This document shows positions 52,130 through 60,269 of a DNA stretch of 64,000 bases, piece after piece. Source of the DNA: Clostridiaceae bacterium HFYG-1003 (GTDB lineage: Bacteria > Bacillota > Clostridia > Clostridiales > Clostridiaceae); assembly GCA_024579835.1 (NCBI GenBank), contig CP102060.1, positions 1,674,001 through 1,738,000 of the forward strand, given 5' to 3'. The notes beneath the pieces are model-generated. The model was not told the origin of the DNA. It worked only from the letters and a program-made list of their open reading frames with translations, and made no database searches. The position numbers were made by a program, and so were the translations under genes. Position 1 is the first letter of the stretch. Each line of letters starts with the position of its first letter.

Positions 52130-53086
52130 ATGATTATGCTTAAAAAAATCTTGCTTTCACTGCTTATTATCCTCACGGTTGTTTCAGTAACCGCAGGTGG
52201 TGCTCTCTGGTACTACCTGGAAAAAATACCGAAGGAAGCCGTTGTAGAACCCGTCGTCACCAATGAGGACCCCGATCTGCTGGCCCAGCAGGGAATCGCC
52301 CCCTCCACCAACGGCCTGGGCATGTCCGAAGATGTTCTCGATGGTTTAAAAAAATATGATGGTACGATAACAAACATCCTCCTGTTGGGCATCGATTCTG
52401 AAAACGGCATCGGACGTTCTGATTCCATGATGATCTTCACACTGGACCGAACCACCAAGAAAATTAAACTGACCTCTCTGATCCGTGATTCCTATGTATA
52501 TATTGCCGGACGCGGCATGGATAAACTCAACCATGCCTTTTCCTTTGGCGGTCCTTCCCTGGCGCTGCGGGCAGTCAATTCCAATTTTGATTTGAACCTT
52601 ACGGACTATGTCACAGTGAATTTTGATTCCATCAAGAAGATTGTCGATACTCTTGGCGGTCTGGAACTGGCTTTGTCGGACGCTGAGGCCAAAATTGTCG
52701 GTGTACCCGGCAGCGGCACGTATCATCTGCAGGGAGATCAGGTTCTGCGCTATGCCCGAATTCGAAGCACTGCAGGCGGAGACTTTACCCGGACCCTGAG
52801 ACACCGGAAAGTTCTGACCGCGATTACTCAGAAGCTCATGAAACTCAATCCCATCGAAATGGCCAAGGCTGTAGACAGCCTGATTCCGCTGGTGAAAACC
52901 TCCCTGTCCTCTCCGGAGATTCTGGGAATGGGCTATACCACCGGTCTGGGCGGTTATGAAGTGGTACAGGATTCTTACCCGGAGGATGAAACCTCCAAGG
53001 GTGTTCTGATCAAGGGCATCTATTACCTCAAATACGACAAAGAGTATACGGTCCGCAAGCTCCATGAGTTCATATTCAATAAATAA
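52130..53086 (+). CDS. LCP-family glycopolymer ligase, second copy
   Basis: The product is 318 residues with an N-terminal membrane helix (about 5-25) and a full LCP domain: LLGIDSENGIGRSDSMM, SLIRDSYVYI, KLNHAFSFGG, RYARIRSTAGGDF. It is shorter than the first copy but keeps the arginines and aspartates that bind the lipid pyrophosphate. Two ATGs are possible six bases apart; AAGGA precedes both. It diverges from the autolysin gene. Which polymer each LCP handles cannot be told. Confidence 0.92.
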   Translation: MIMLKKILLSLLIILTVVSVTAGGALWYYLEKIPKEAVVEPVVTNEDPDLLAQQGIAPSTNGLGMSEDVLDGLKKYDGTITNILLLGIDSENGIGRSDSMMIFTLDRTTKKIKLTSLIRDSYVYIAGRGMDKLNHAFSFGGPSLALRAVNSNFDLNLTDYVTVNFDSIKKIVDTLGGLELALSDAEAKIVGVPGSGTYHLQGDQVLRYARIRSTAGGDFTRTLRHRKVLTAITQKLMKLNPIEMAKAVDSLIPLVKTSLSSPEILGMGYTTGLGGYEVVQDSYPEDETSKGVLIKGIYYLKYDKEYTVRKLHEFIFNK

Positions 53087-53189
53087 TTCACGAAAAACAA
53101 TGAGACCCGACCAAGCAGGAACCCGCCGCAGACTGACTTAAAATCCCGGTCCATGACCAGCTAATCTGCTGAATCCTGTTATTCAAACA

Positions 53190-53212
53190 GGCCGTCCCGG
53201 TTCGGGACGGCC
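53190..53212. terminator. Strong hairpin between convergent genes
   Basis: GGCCGTCCCG, loop GTT, CGGGACGGCC. A T-run follows only after 12 bases, so termination strength is uncertain. The stretch 53087-53274 holds no gene. Confidence 0.5.
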
Positions 53213-53274
53213 AGCAATGAAGTTTTTACATGCTATGTCAAAAAATCTAAGGATCTTATCAGAACGTTAACATA

Positions 53275-53754
53275 CTATCGGGATCGTGATCTGGATCGGG
53301 AGCTGGTTTGTACCATCAGGTCGGGATCGACCAGAAAATAAGCCATGAAAATGACACTGAGCAGGATGATCACCCCTCGGAAGCTGAACTGAGTCAACGC
53401 GGTGATCAAAGCCGGGCCAACCAGCGTAAACTGATACAAATTGCCCAGTGTTGTTGCCTGACCGGACTCATACACATAGAGCATGTTGATCGACAGCTGA
53501 TAGACTGCGTTCACCAGAGTGGTCCCCAGGACAATGATTCCCAGCACCTTGAAGTTTTTCAGACGCGCCCCCAGCAGGCGACTGCCCATGACGGCCAGAA
53601 AGCCTGTCAGAGCGGCCAGCGGCAGGACCATCAGCTGATCCCTGAATTCTATAAAAAACAAAGGAACACTCCCCAGGAATGCTCCCATGATGGAGCCGAG
53701 AAATGCCCTTCCCATATTCCATTTTTTCGGAGCCGGACCCACTGGTCTTCGCAT
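53275..53754 (-). CDS. Small polytopic membrane protein, unknown
   Basis: The product is 159 residues with about four membrane helices and a striking C-terminus, SSRSRSRSR. The N-terminus is basic (MRRPVGPAPKKW). I recognise no family. It follows the 80-residue gene on the same strand by 16 bases, so they are co-transcribed, between the second LCP gene and glmS. Confidence 0.65.
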   Translation of the reverse strand: MRRPVGPAPKKWNMGRAFLGSIMGAFLGSVPLFFIEFRDQLMVLPLAALTGFLAVMGSRLLGARLKNFKVLGIIVLGTTLVNAVYQLSINMLYVYESGQATTLGNLYQFTLVGPALITALTQFSFRGVIILLSVIFMAYFLVDPDLMVQTSSRSRSRSR

Positions 53755-53770
53755 GTAAGCTCACGCTCCG

Positions 53771-54013
53771 TTACAGGTTCAGATCAAGGGGCTCATCCGA
53801 TTCCTCGGACTCACCCAGGATCCCCGTGTATTTTTCAAAAAGTTCGTGCCAGATAAATGATTCCTTAATGCCGTCCTTAAATTTCACTGTGATATAATGC
53901 TCATTCATGAAGATGATATTACCGGTTTTCTTTTTCAGGTAAACCTCCATGCCAAGGTCGTATTTCGCCTTCTCCTCATCCAAATTGAATGAGTTCTCCC
54001 CTTTTCTGTTCAT
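53771..54013 (-). CDS. Small acidic protein, unknown
   Basis: ATG at 54013 is used, with AAGGGACG upstream (80 residues). The middle is strand-rich (GMEVYLKKKTGNIIFMNEHY) and the C-terminus acidic (GESEESDEPLDLNL). No family recognised. It begins a two-gene leftward unit with the membrane protein. Confidence 0.6.
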   Translation of the reverse strand: MNRKGENSFNLDEEKAKYDLGMEVYLKKKTGNIIFMNEHYITVKFKDGIKESFIWHELFEKYTGILGESEESDEPLDLNL

Positions 54014-54240
54014 ATGCAATCGTCCCTTTCAAAAAAGTGGCTGTAATCTTTATAACATTATAGCCTCTGAATGTTTGGAAGTTATGAATAACTCCTGAAA
54101 ATTACATAAATATATTTATATCTTTCCCATTCAAATTCTGAACAAAGGCTAATCGTTAATGCATTGGCAGAATCAAGCCATCTATGAAGGAGAGGTGTTA
54201 ACAAAAAGAGGATTTAGCACGATATTATTTATAATTTGAT

Positions 54241-54269
54241 TTGTATTGCGTAGTTAATTTCAATATAAT
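54241..54269 (+). promoter_or_regulatory. glmS promoter
   Basis: TTGTAT (54241-54246), 17 bases, TATAAT (54264-54269). It lies about 40 bases upstream of the ribozyme cleavage site. The stretch 54014-54240 shows no gene. Confidence 0.65.
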
Positions 54270-54307
54270 GAATGAGCAGGAATTTATTATAGGAATTACG
54301 GACGAAC

Positions 54308-54445
54308 CAAGCGCCAGAACCCCTTGGGGTTGACGAGGTTGGAGTGATCGAAAATTCGGCGGATGCTCCACGGAATGACAGCTTCCGATAACAGTCAGCA
54401 AAGCCCGAAGGCAACTTCGGTGACAGATCTGACCAGGCTGCCCCT
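54308..54445 (+). ncRNA. glmS ribozyme: glmS ribozyme (glucosamine-6-phosphate riboswitch)
   Basis: The conserved core is easily read: AAGCGCCAGAAC at the cleavage site (cut before G54311), TTGACGAGGTTGGAGTGATC, and AATTCGGCGGATGCTCC, followed by the P3/P4 stems. It is directly upstream of glmS. Glucosamine 6-phosphate acts as the cofactor for self-cleavage, which destabilises the mRNA and lowers GlmS synthesis. The 3' limit is approximate. Confidence 0.95.
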
Positions 54446-54475
54446 GCAATTTTTTGACAGGAAAGGAAACAGACT

Positions 54476-56311
54476 ATGTGTGGTATTGTAGGATACTTAG
54501 GACAACAGCAGGCAGAAACGATTCTTTTGGAGGGCCTCTCCAAACTGGAGTATCGCGGCTATGACTCAGCCGGAATCTGCATTCAGAAAAACGGAGAGCT
54601 CAGCATGTCAAAGGCCAAAGGCCGATTGAAGAATCTGGCTCAGGAACTGGAACATCACCATCTGGAAGGTCATGCCGGCATCGGCCATACCCGGTGGGCA
54701 ACCCATGGAGCTCCCAGTGACATCAATTCCCATCCGCATGCCTCCATGAGCGGCAATATTGCGGTGGTTCATAACGGCATTATCGAAAACCACAATGAAC
54801 TGCGGTCGAAACTTCAGGCAGAAGGCATCGAATTTCGCAGTGCCACCGATACGGAAGTTATTCCGAATCTCATTGAATTTTATCTCAGTAAGGAAGGCGG
54901 TCTGCTTAAGGCAGTAGCCCGCACGGTGAAGGAACTCAAGGGCAGCTATGCGCTGGGCATTCTCTCAAAGGGCGAGCCAGGCCAGCTGATTGCCGTCCGC
55001 AAGGATTCCCCTCTCATTGTCGGAGTTGGTGACAAAGAACGATTCATTGCCAGTGATGTCCCGGCGATTCTGAAATACACCAAACAGGTCGTTTATCTGG
55101 ATAATCAGGAAATCGCCGTGCTGAACGCCGATGCCATGAACTTCTATGATTATGATCTCAATCCGCTCACGAAGGATATTCATGAAATTACCTGGACTGC
55201 GGAACTGGCTGAAAAAGGCGGATATGACCATTTTACCCTGAAGGAAATTCATGAGCAGCCCAAAGCGCTGCGCGATACCATGACCGGCCGGATTCAGCCC
55301 GGCAACCCGATTCGACTGGATGAGCTGGAACTGACCGAGGAACAGCTGAAAGCCTACCGCCGGATCTACATCGTAGCCTGCGGCACAGCTTACCATGCCG
55401 GCCTGGCTGGGAAAAAAGCCATTGAAAATCTGGCCCGCATACCAGTCGAAGTCGATGTCGCGTCAGAGTTCCGCTACCGGAATCCTATCGTGGATCAGGC
55501 GACCCTGGTCATCGTGATCAGCCAGTCCGGGGAAACCGCCGATACCCTTGCCGTCCTCAGGGACGCCAAAGCCAAAGGGGCACGGGTTATTGCCGTGACC
55601 AACGTCGTTGGTTCTTCCATTGCCCGGGATGCAGATGACGTCATCTATACCTGGGCTGGACCGGAAATCGGCGTCGCCTCGACCAAGGCGTATCTGACCC
55701 AGCTCGTGGCCATGTACACCCTTGCCATGAAGTTCGCCGAAATCCTGAACATCAGCCAGGGTTCCGATCTGGATGAACTGAAGAGCGCTCTGCTGAATCT
55801 TCCCGAAAAAGTGGAAGAAGCACTGGCCATGAACGAGAAAGTCAGAGCCTATGCCGAAACCATGTTCCGAGTCCATGATGTCTATTTCCTCGGAAGAGGA
55901 TTGGATAATGTCACTGCCACCGAAGGTTCCCTGAAACTTAAGGAACTAACCTACATTCACTCTGAGAGCTATCCCGGAGGAGAACTGAAACATGGCCCGA
56001 TTGCGCTGATTGAAGACGGCACTGTCGTGATCAGTCCGGTGACTCAGTCGGATCTGGTAGAAAAGATGGTTTCCAATCTCCATGAGGTCAAAACCAGAGG
56101 TTCCAGGAACCTTATCCTGACCATGGAGAAACACTTGGATATCGTCCGGGACGCAGCCGATGAAGTCTTCATTCTGCCGGATACCCATGATCTGATCACC
56201 CCGGTGCTGGCAATCATCCCGCTCCAGCTCCTGGCTTACCATGTATCTCTGCTCAAGGGCTTCGATGTCGATAAGCCAAGAAACCTGGCAAAATCAGTCA
56301 CGGTAGAATAG
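54476..56311 (+). CDS. glmS: Glutamine--fructose-6-phosphate aminotransferase GlmS
   Basis: The product is 611 residues, full length. The glutaminase nucleophile is C2 in MCGIVGYLG; two SIS domains carry the isomerase site (CGTAYHAG, ISQSGETADT, and the C-terminal KSVTVE). It makes glucosamine 6-phosphate, the first step towards UDP-GlcNAc, which feeds peptidoglycan and the WbpA and WbpM-type routes in this window. AGGAAAGGAAAC precedes the ATG. Expression is controlled by the upstream ribozyme. Confidence 0.97.
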   Translation: MCGIVGYLGQQQAETILLEGLSKLEYRGYDSAGICIQKNGELSMSKAKGRLKNLAQELEHHHLEGHAGIGHTRWATHGAPSDINSHPHASMSGNIAVVHNGIIENHNELRSKLQAEGIEFRSATDTEVIPNLIEFYLSKEGGLLKAVARTVKELKGSYALGILSKGEPGQLIAVRKDSPLIVGVGDKERFIASDVPAILKYTKQVVYLDNQEIAVLNADAMNFYDYDLNPLTKDIHEITWTAELAEKGGYDHFTLKEIHEQPKALRDTMTGRIQPGNPIRLDELELTEEQLKAYRRIYIVACGTAYHAGLAGKKAIENLARIPVEVDVASEFRYRNPIVDQATLVIVISQSGETADTLAVLRDAKAKGARVIAVTNVVGSSIARDADDVIYTWAGPEIGVASTKAYLTQLVAMYTLAMKFAEILNISQGSDLDELKSALLNLPEKVEEALAMNEKVRAYAETMFRVHDVYFLGRGLDNVTATEGSLKLKELTYIHSESYPGGELKHGPIALIEDGTVVISPVTQSDLVEKMVSNLHEVKTRGSRNLILTMEKHLDIVRDAADEVFILPDTHDLITPVLAIIPLQLLAYHVSLLKGFDVDKPRNLAKSVTVE

Positions 56312-56338
56312 ATAATACAAAAACCAGATAGTGAAAAT

Positions 56339-56382
56339 AGAGAATGCCCTGCCGGAAAACCGGCAGGGCATTCTCTATTTCT
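56339..56382. terminator. glmS terminator shared with the pilus operon
   Basis: AGAGAATGCCCTGCCGG, loop AAA-A, and the complement, followed by ATTTCTT on the plus strand. On the minus strand the arm includes the stop codon of the 37-residue membrane peptide. Confidence 0.8.
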
Positions 56383-56488
56383 TGCGGAAAGTTCGGATGA
56401 GCAGAATAAACACAATAATCCAAAGCAGGGAACCGATTCCCACGACCAGATAACTGATCATCTTTTCGTTGAAAACTTCAGAATTCAT
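56375..56488 (-). CDS. 37-residue single-span membrane peptide after the sortases
   Basis: A small gene starting with ATG at 56488 and ending with TAG at 56375. The peptide is MNSEVFNEKMISYLVVGIGS followed by a hydrophobic run and the basic end IRTFRKK, so it is a single membrane span. AGGAGAG eight bases upstream overlaps the stop region of the sortase gene, suggesting translational coupling. It could be a small pilus or sortase accessory; function is unknown. Confidence 0.65.
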   Translation of the reverse strand: MNSEVFNEKMISYLVVGIGSLLWIIVFILLIRTFRKK

Positions 56489-56501
56489 GATTTCTCTCCT
56501 C

Positions 56502-57323
56502 TCATTCCGCCCTCATTCCATAAACCAGCAGTCGGTGTGTGACCTGGCCGTAGGGGGTACAGGTTAAAAGCGTCACCAGATCGCGCCCAGGCTGGATGGT
56601 CAGTTTATCTCTCTGATAAGGCAGAATCACTTCCGAACCTATCACTTCATAGGTGAGTGTCTGGTTGAAGATCTGGATGTAGAAACGATCCCCGGGCCGA
56701 AGCTTGTCCAGATGCTTGAACAGCAGCGCTCCTCTGGCCAGACTGCGATGTCCCGCAATAACAGAATTGGTACCAATTCCACCAACCGGGAGTGAAGTCC
56801 CTTCCAGCTGGGCTACGCCCCGTTCCAAATGGGAGAATGTTGCTCCCAGGTAGATTGGGAGTTTCTCCCCCAGCTTCGGAATATCCAAATAACCAAACGC
56901 CCCATTGGGGAGATAGGAGCTGGTCGAAAGAATCGGATAGGGATCACTCCATTGCGGGTCTTTCGCTGGGGTCTGATTCCCGCCGGTTCCGCCGCTCGAC
57001 GGGTTGCCCGGCAGGGTCTGGCCGGATGGTCCTGTCACCGCGGGACCGGGTTGCTGAATGCCCGTCACTTCCACCGGGAGGTTTTGCAGAAACGGATCTG
57101 CGAAATCCTCATTGAAGTATCCCTGCGCCAGTTTCTCATTATATTCCCGGAATTGCTGCAGATACCCCTGCTCTTCCGATTCGCTGATCTCCTGAACCGC
57201 TTCTTCATATTCCTGGTAGGCTTCGATGCTCTGAACCTCAAAGAGAATGTTATACACATGAGGATACATAAATACGGTCAGTCCAACCAGAAAAATGATG
57301 TAAGACAACCGCTTCTTCATCAT
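56502..57323 (-). CDS. Class C (pilin) sortase, second copy
   Basis: The product is 273 residues with an N-terminal membrane helix and a long Gly/Pro/Thr linker (about 92-125). The sortase fold has GTNSVIAGHRSLARGALLF with the catalytic histidine, TLLTCTPYGQVTHRLLVYG with cysteine and arginine. The T-C-T-P-Y-G pattern is class C, the pilin-polymerising type. It lacks the C-terminal membrane helix that its neighbour has. It overlaps the first sortase by four bases and lies in the pilus operon. Confidence 0.92.
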   Translation of the reverse strand: MMKKRLSYIIFLVGLTVFMYPHVYNILFEVQSIEAYQEYEEAVQEISESEEQGYLQQFREYNEKLAQGYFNEDFADPFLQNLPVEVTGIQQPGPAVTGPSGQTLPGNPSSGGTGGNQTPAKDPQWSDPYPILSTSSYLPNGAFGYLDIPKLGEKLPIYLGATFSHLERGVAQLEGTSLPVGGIGTNSVIAGHRSLARGALLFKHLDKLRPGDRFYIQIFNQTLTYEVIGSEVILPYQRDKLTIQPGRDLVTLLTCTPYGQVTHRLLVYGMRAE

Positions 57324-58282
57324 GGCTCCTCACCTTCTTCCTGTTTTCGCCGGTTCCAGAAGAGCCAGCCCAGAATGGCTGCCACACCGGTAGCTGCCAA
57401 TCCAATCAGCAGAGGTTGAGTTCCCGGAGCTGACGGTGTTCCGGCAGTTGGCTGCGGAGTCACGGTGCTGCTTTGTGGCGGAATGGTTGCCTGAACCATT
57501 GTTTGTGAAGGGACACTGGCCACGCCAGTCGTTGTGCTGGTTCCCTCCCCTGCGGTCGGAGGTGGTACATAATCGGTTCGCTCTCCCCGGACGAGCAGCC
57601 GGTTGGTGTTGATCATATAGGGATCGCAGGTTACCAGGGTTACCAGATCGCGGTCCTCATCGATCCGAAGTCTTTCGATATCATTCGGTGGGACAATGAC
57701 TGTCTCAAAGATTCGATATGCCAATACTTCATCCAGACTGTGAAGATAGAAGATCTCCCCTGCTTTCAGCTCATTGAGATTTCGAAACATCAGCGCAGTC
57801 GGCAGTCCCCGGTGTCCTGTAATCACGGAGTTGGTGCCAATGCCTCCCACCGGCAGAGAGGTTTGCTCGATGTGACCCAGACCGTTGTTGAGAACATCGT
57901 CGCTTGTTCCGTGATAAATCGGCAGATAAACATCAATGTCCGGAATTTCCAGATAGGCCATGACCTCTCCAATGTTCAGCATGTCCATATAACTGATGCC
58001 GGATTCCTGAGGACGGTTAATCGCAAAGGGATCCTCAATGACGGTACCGTGCATCAGGCGACGGTTATAGGCTTCGGCTTCCTCTCTCAGTCGCTTCTTT
58101 TCTTCTGCCTTCAATCGTTCGACATCTGCCTGATATCCCTTAATGATCTGTTCCTGTTTCCGATCCACTATGAAATTGCTGATGGTAGGATACAAAAAGA
58201 TGGACAGACCCAGAACGAACACAAGAATCAAAAGAATTTTGCGCCGTGAGGATGAATGGTTGTTGTTCGGTTCTCGGCTCAT
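57320..58282 (-). CDS. Class C (pilin) sortase, first copy
   Basis: The product is 320 residues. An N-terminal helix (about 15-33), a sortase domain with GTNSVITGHRGLPTALMF and TLVTCDPYMINTNRLLVRG, a Thr/Pro linker and a C-terminal helix (about 289-308) ending in basic residues show the standard class C layout. The lid sequence is likely the acidic-proline stretch near residue 75. The start ATG overlaps the stop of the preceding 14-codon frame as ATGA. It probably joins the shaft pilin subunits through the YPK lysine. Confidence 0.93.
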   Translation of the reverse strand: MSREPNNNHSSSRRKILLILVFVLGLSIFLYPTISNFIVDRKQEQIIKGYQADVERLKAEEKKRLREEAEAYNRRLMHGTVIEDPFAINRPQESGISYMDMLNIGEVMAYLEIPDIDVYLPIYHGTSDDVLNNGLGHIEQTSLPVGGIGTNSVITGHRGLPTALMFRNLNELKAGEIFYLHSLDEVLAYRIFETVIVPPNDIERLRIDEDRDLVTLVTCDPYMINTNRLLVRGERTDYVPPPTAGEGTSTTTGVASVPSQTMVQATIPPQSSTVTPQPTAGTPSAPGTQPLLIGLAATGVAAILGWLFWNRRKQEEGEEP

Positions 58283-58323
58283 TTCATCAGCTCCTTCCGG
58301 AATTCGTCAAATTCTGTGTCCAT
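58279..58323 (-). CDS. 14-codon leader-like reading frame ahead of the sortases
   Basis: ATG at 58323 has GGAGGAG about ten bases upstream; the peptide is MDTEFDEFRKELMK and its stop overlaps the sortase start (ATGA). It could couple sortase translation to ribosome arrival. It may also be only a reading frame that happens to fit. Confidence 0.45.
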   Translation of the reverse strand: MDTEFDEFRKELMK

Positions 58324-58339
58324 GGTCAGAGTTCTCCTC

Positions 58340-58395
58340 CATACAGCTTCCAGTGCTGGGAACTGTATGGAAGAGGCGAATGCAATGCATTCGCC
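58340..58395 (-). promoter_or_regulatory. Two hairpins between pilin and sortase genes
   Basis: GGCGAATGCA/TGCATTCGCC (58375-58395) and CATACAG...CTGTATG with inner TTCC/GGAA (58340-58369). Neither has a T-run. They could reduce sortase mRNA relative to pilin, as attenuators or processing sites. Confidence 0.5.
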
Positions 58396-58418
58396 CGTTC
58401 CGTTACTGAACTGTCAGG

Positions 58419-60269
58419 CTATTTTCTGGTTCTCTTCTTGTTCAGAAGAACAGCCGAACCCATCAGACCTCCACCGATCAGGGTGAAGAGCATGGTTCCG
58501 ATTCCACCCGTCTGCGGAATCTGCGGTCCAAGGATATTGAGCACGGTCATTGGAGTTGCTTTAGCTGGATCGCTGCCTAACTCAATCATGGTTGGGTCTA
58601 AGTAGTAGCTCGTTGCGTTGACCACGAAAGGAATTGGATCCTTAATCAGGTTGTAAGGATATCCCATCGCAGACATTGGCGCCTTGGTCTCAACCAGATA
58701 GTAGGTAGTACCATGTTCAAGGTCATACTGCAGGCCTTTAATCTCAAATTTTCCATCGGCACCTGAGATCAGACGGAAGGTCGTATCGTCTTTAGTAGCT
58801 ACCCAGATGTATTCTCCATTGACACCAATCTTCAGGAACTGACCGGCTCCATTCTGCACCGCGAACTCTGCTCCTGCCAGAGGAGCTTCCGTTTTGCTGT
58901 CCCGTTTGATGAAGTTCTTGCCTCCGGTGTAAACTTTGACTTCATTGGAATCATCATGGCCGTCCGTGGATCCGTTATTGTATGATACGGTTGCATCATT
59001 CGGAATGCCCTGTCCCATAATGGCCGTTTCATTAATGGCTGCTTTGAAAGAGATTCTCAGATTAATCATTGGAACTTTGACATCATCATCCATGATGAAG
59101 AGTTCATCAGGATCAAAAGAGATTTCCAGCAGTCCATGGCCATCCGGTGCCGGCTGACTCAGAATAGTGTACATCGTCGGAGCGAGCGGATTATAGGTAC
59201 TTCCATTAGTACTTCCGGAAATAACCAGCGAATCCTTGTAATCTAACATGGCTTCTAAAGTATCACTAACCTTCAAGCTGTCGTAACTGAGGATGTCTGC
59301 AGGCAGTTCAATTGTCAGGAAGAAATCGAGCGGCTCATTGAAGTCACCGGAACCTTCGGTTGTTCCAATCTCGATAACAGATTTATCAATGTAAGGTCCC
59401 TCAAAGTTATCGAGGCTCACGCGCTTAACATCGCCCGTCGTAACCAGGACATCAGGGTCTCCCTGAGTTATTTCGACCTTACCATTTGCAGTAATCGTGA
59501 ATGGAATCGGTGTATCATTGAGCAGGTACGGATCCGGAGCAAAGGTTTCAACAAAATAGTAGTCTCCAACCGGCAGGTTATTTACAATAATCCATCCATT
59601 CTCATCGGTGATAAATTCAACAGGAGGAGCCGTTCCTTCCGGATCATACTCACCTCCACCTGGTGCTACACCTTTATATAATCTAAACTTTGCGCCAGGC
59701 ACTCTCATCTGTCCGGCATACTTCGTCAGTACAACCGCACCGCGGACAGTAAGGTTCTTGGGATAAATGTGAAGGTCCGAAATGTAATCTGTTCCGGCTG
59801 CATTCATGACCGGCAGTCCCAGAATAAAAGGCACTGCAATCTGCTTGGTTACATTAGCCGGAGTAAATGTCTCGCGGAAATAGTAGTAACCATCTGGAAG
59901 ATTGTCAATGAATACTTCACCGTTGTTATCGGTTGCCGCCAATACACCAACAGGAGGACCCAGTAAATTGGCTGCGAATTTGTCATTGAGTTCTTCGAGT
60001 GTATCTGATTCAGTGACAATCCAGTAACTGAATACAACGCCTGGGAGCATCTTGTAGTTGCCGGAACCGAAGATCCCATTCAATGCAGTCTCATCCAGTT
60101 CTGTTCCATTATGCTTAACCGGTGTGAAATCGCTGAACAGTTCCAGTTTATGGATGGTAACGTCCGTCGTATTGACAGGTGCCGGGTCAGCTGAAGCAGT
60201 GACAGGCAGTACATATACGAACAACATCAGGAATGTCATTAGGATGCTGAAAAGTTTACGTCCTTTCAT
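58419..60269 (-). CDS. Major shaft pilin with YPK motif and IPQTGG sorting signal
   Basis: This is the C-terminal half of a 1792-codon frame. ATG at 60269 has GGAAAGGAAGAG six bases upstream, giving 616 residues. Residues 1-27 are a signal peptide. The pilin lysine motif HIYPKN has K171. Three CnaB-like domains follow, with glutamates in YYFRETF (133), YYFVETF (241) and YYLVETKAP near the end. The C-terminus has IPQTGG (about 584-589), a membrane helix and KKRTRK. It is therefore a SpaA/FimA-type shaft pilin. No stop separates it from the gene upstream. Confidence 0.9.
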   Translation of the reverse strand: MKGRKLFSILMTFLMLFVYVLPVTASADPAPVNTTDVTIHKLELFSDFTPVKHNGTELDETALNGIFGSGNYKMLPGVVFSYWIVTESDTLEELNDKFAANLLGPPVGVLAATDNNGEVFIDNLPDGYYYFRETFTPANVTKQIAVPFILGLPVMNAAGTDYISDLHIYPKNLTVRGAVVLTKYAGQMRVPGAKFRLYKGVAPGGGEYDPEGTAPPVEFITDENGWIIVNNLPVGDYYFVETFAPDPYLLNDTPIPFTITANGKVEITQGDPDVLVTTGDVKRVSLDNFEGPYIDKSVIEIGTTEGSGDFNEPLDFFLTIELPADILSYDSLKVSDTLEAMLDYKDSLVISGSTNGSTYNPLAPTMYTILSQPAPDGHGLLEISFDPDELFIMDDDVKVPMINLRISFKAAINETAIMGQGIPNDATVSYNNGSTDGHDDSNEVKVYTGGKNFIKRDSKTEAPLAGAEFAVQNGAGQFLKIGVNGEYIWVATKDDTTFRLISGADGKFEIKGLQYDLEHGTTYYLVETKAPMSAMGYPYNLIKDPIPFVVNATSYYLDPTMIELGSDPAKATPMTVLNILGPQIPQTGGIGTMLFTLIGGGLMGSAVLLNKKRTRK

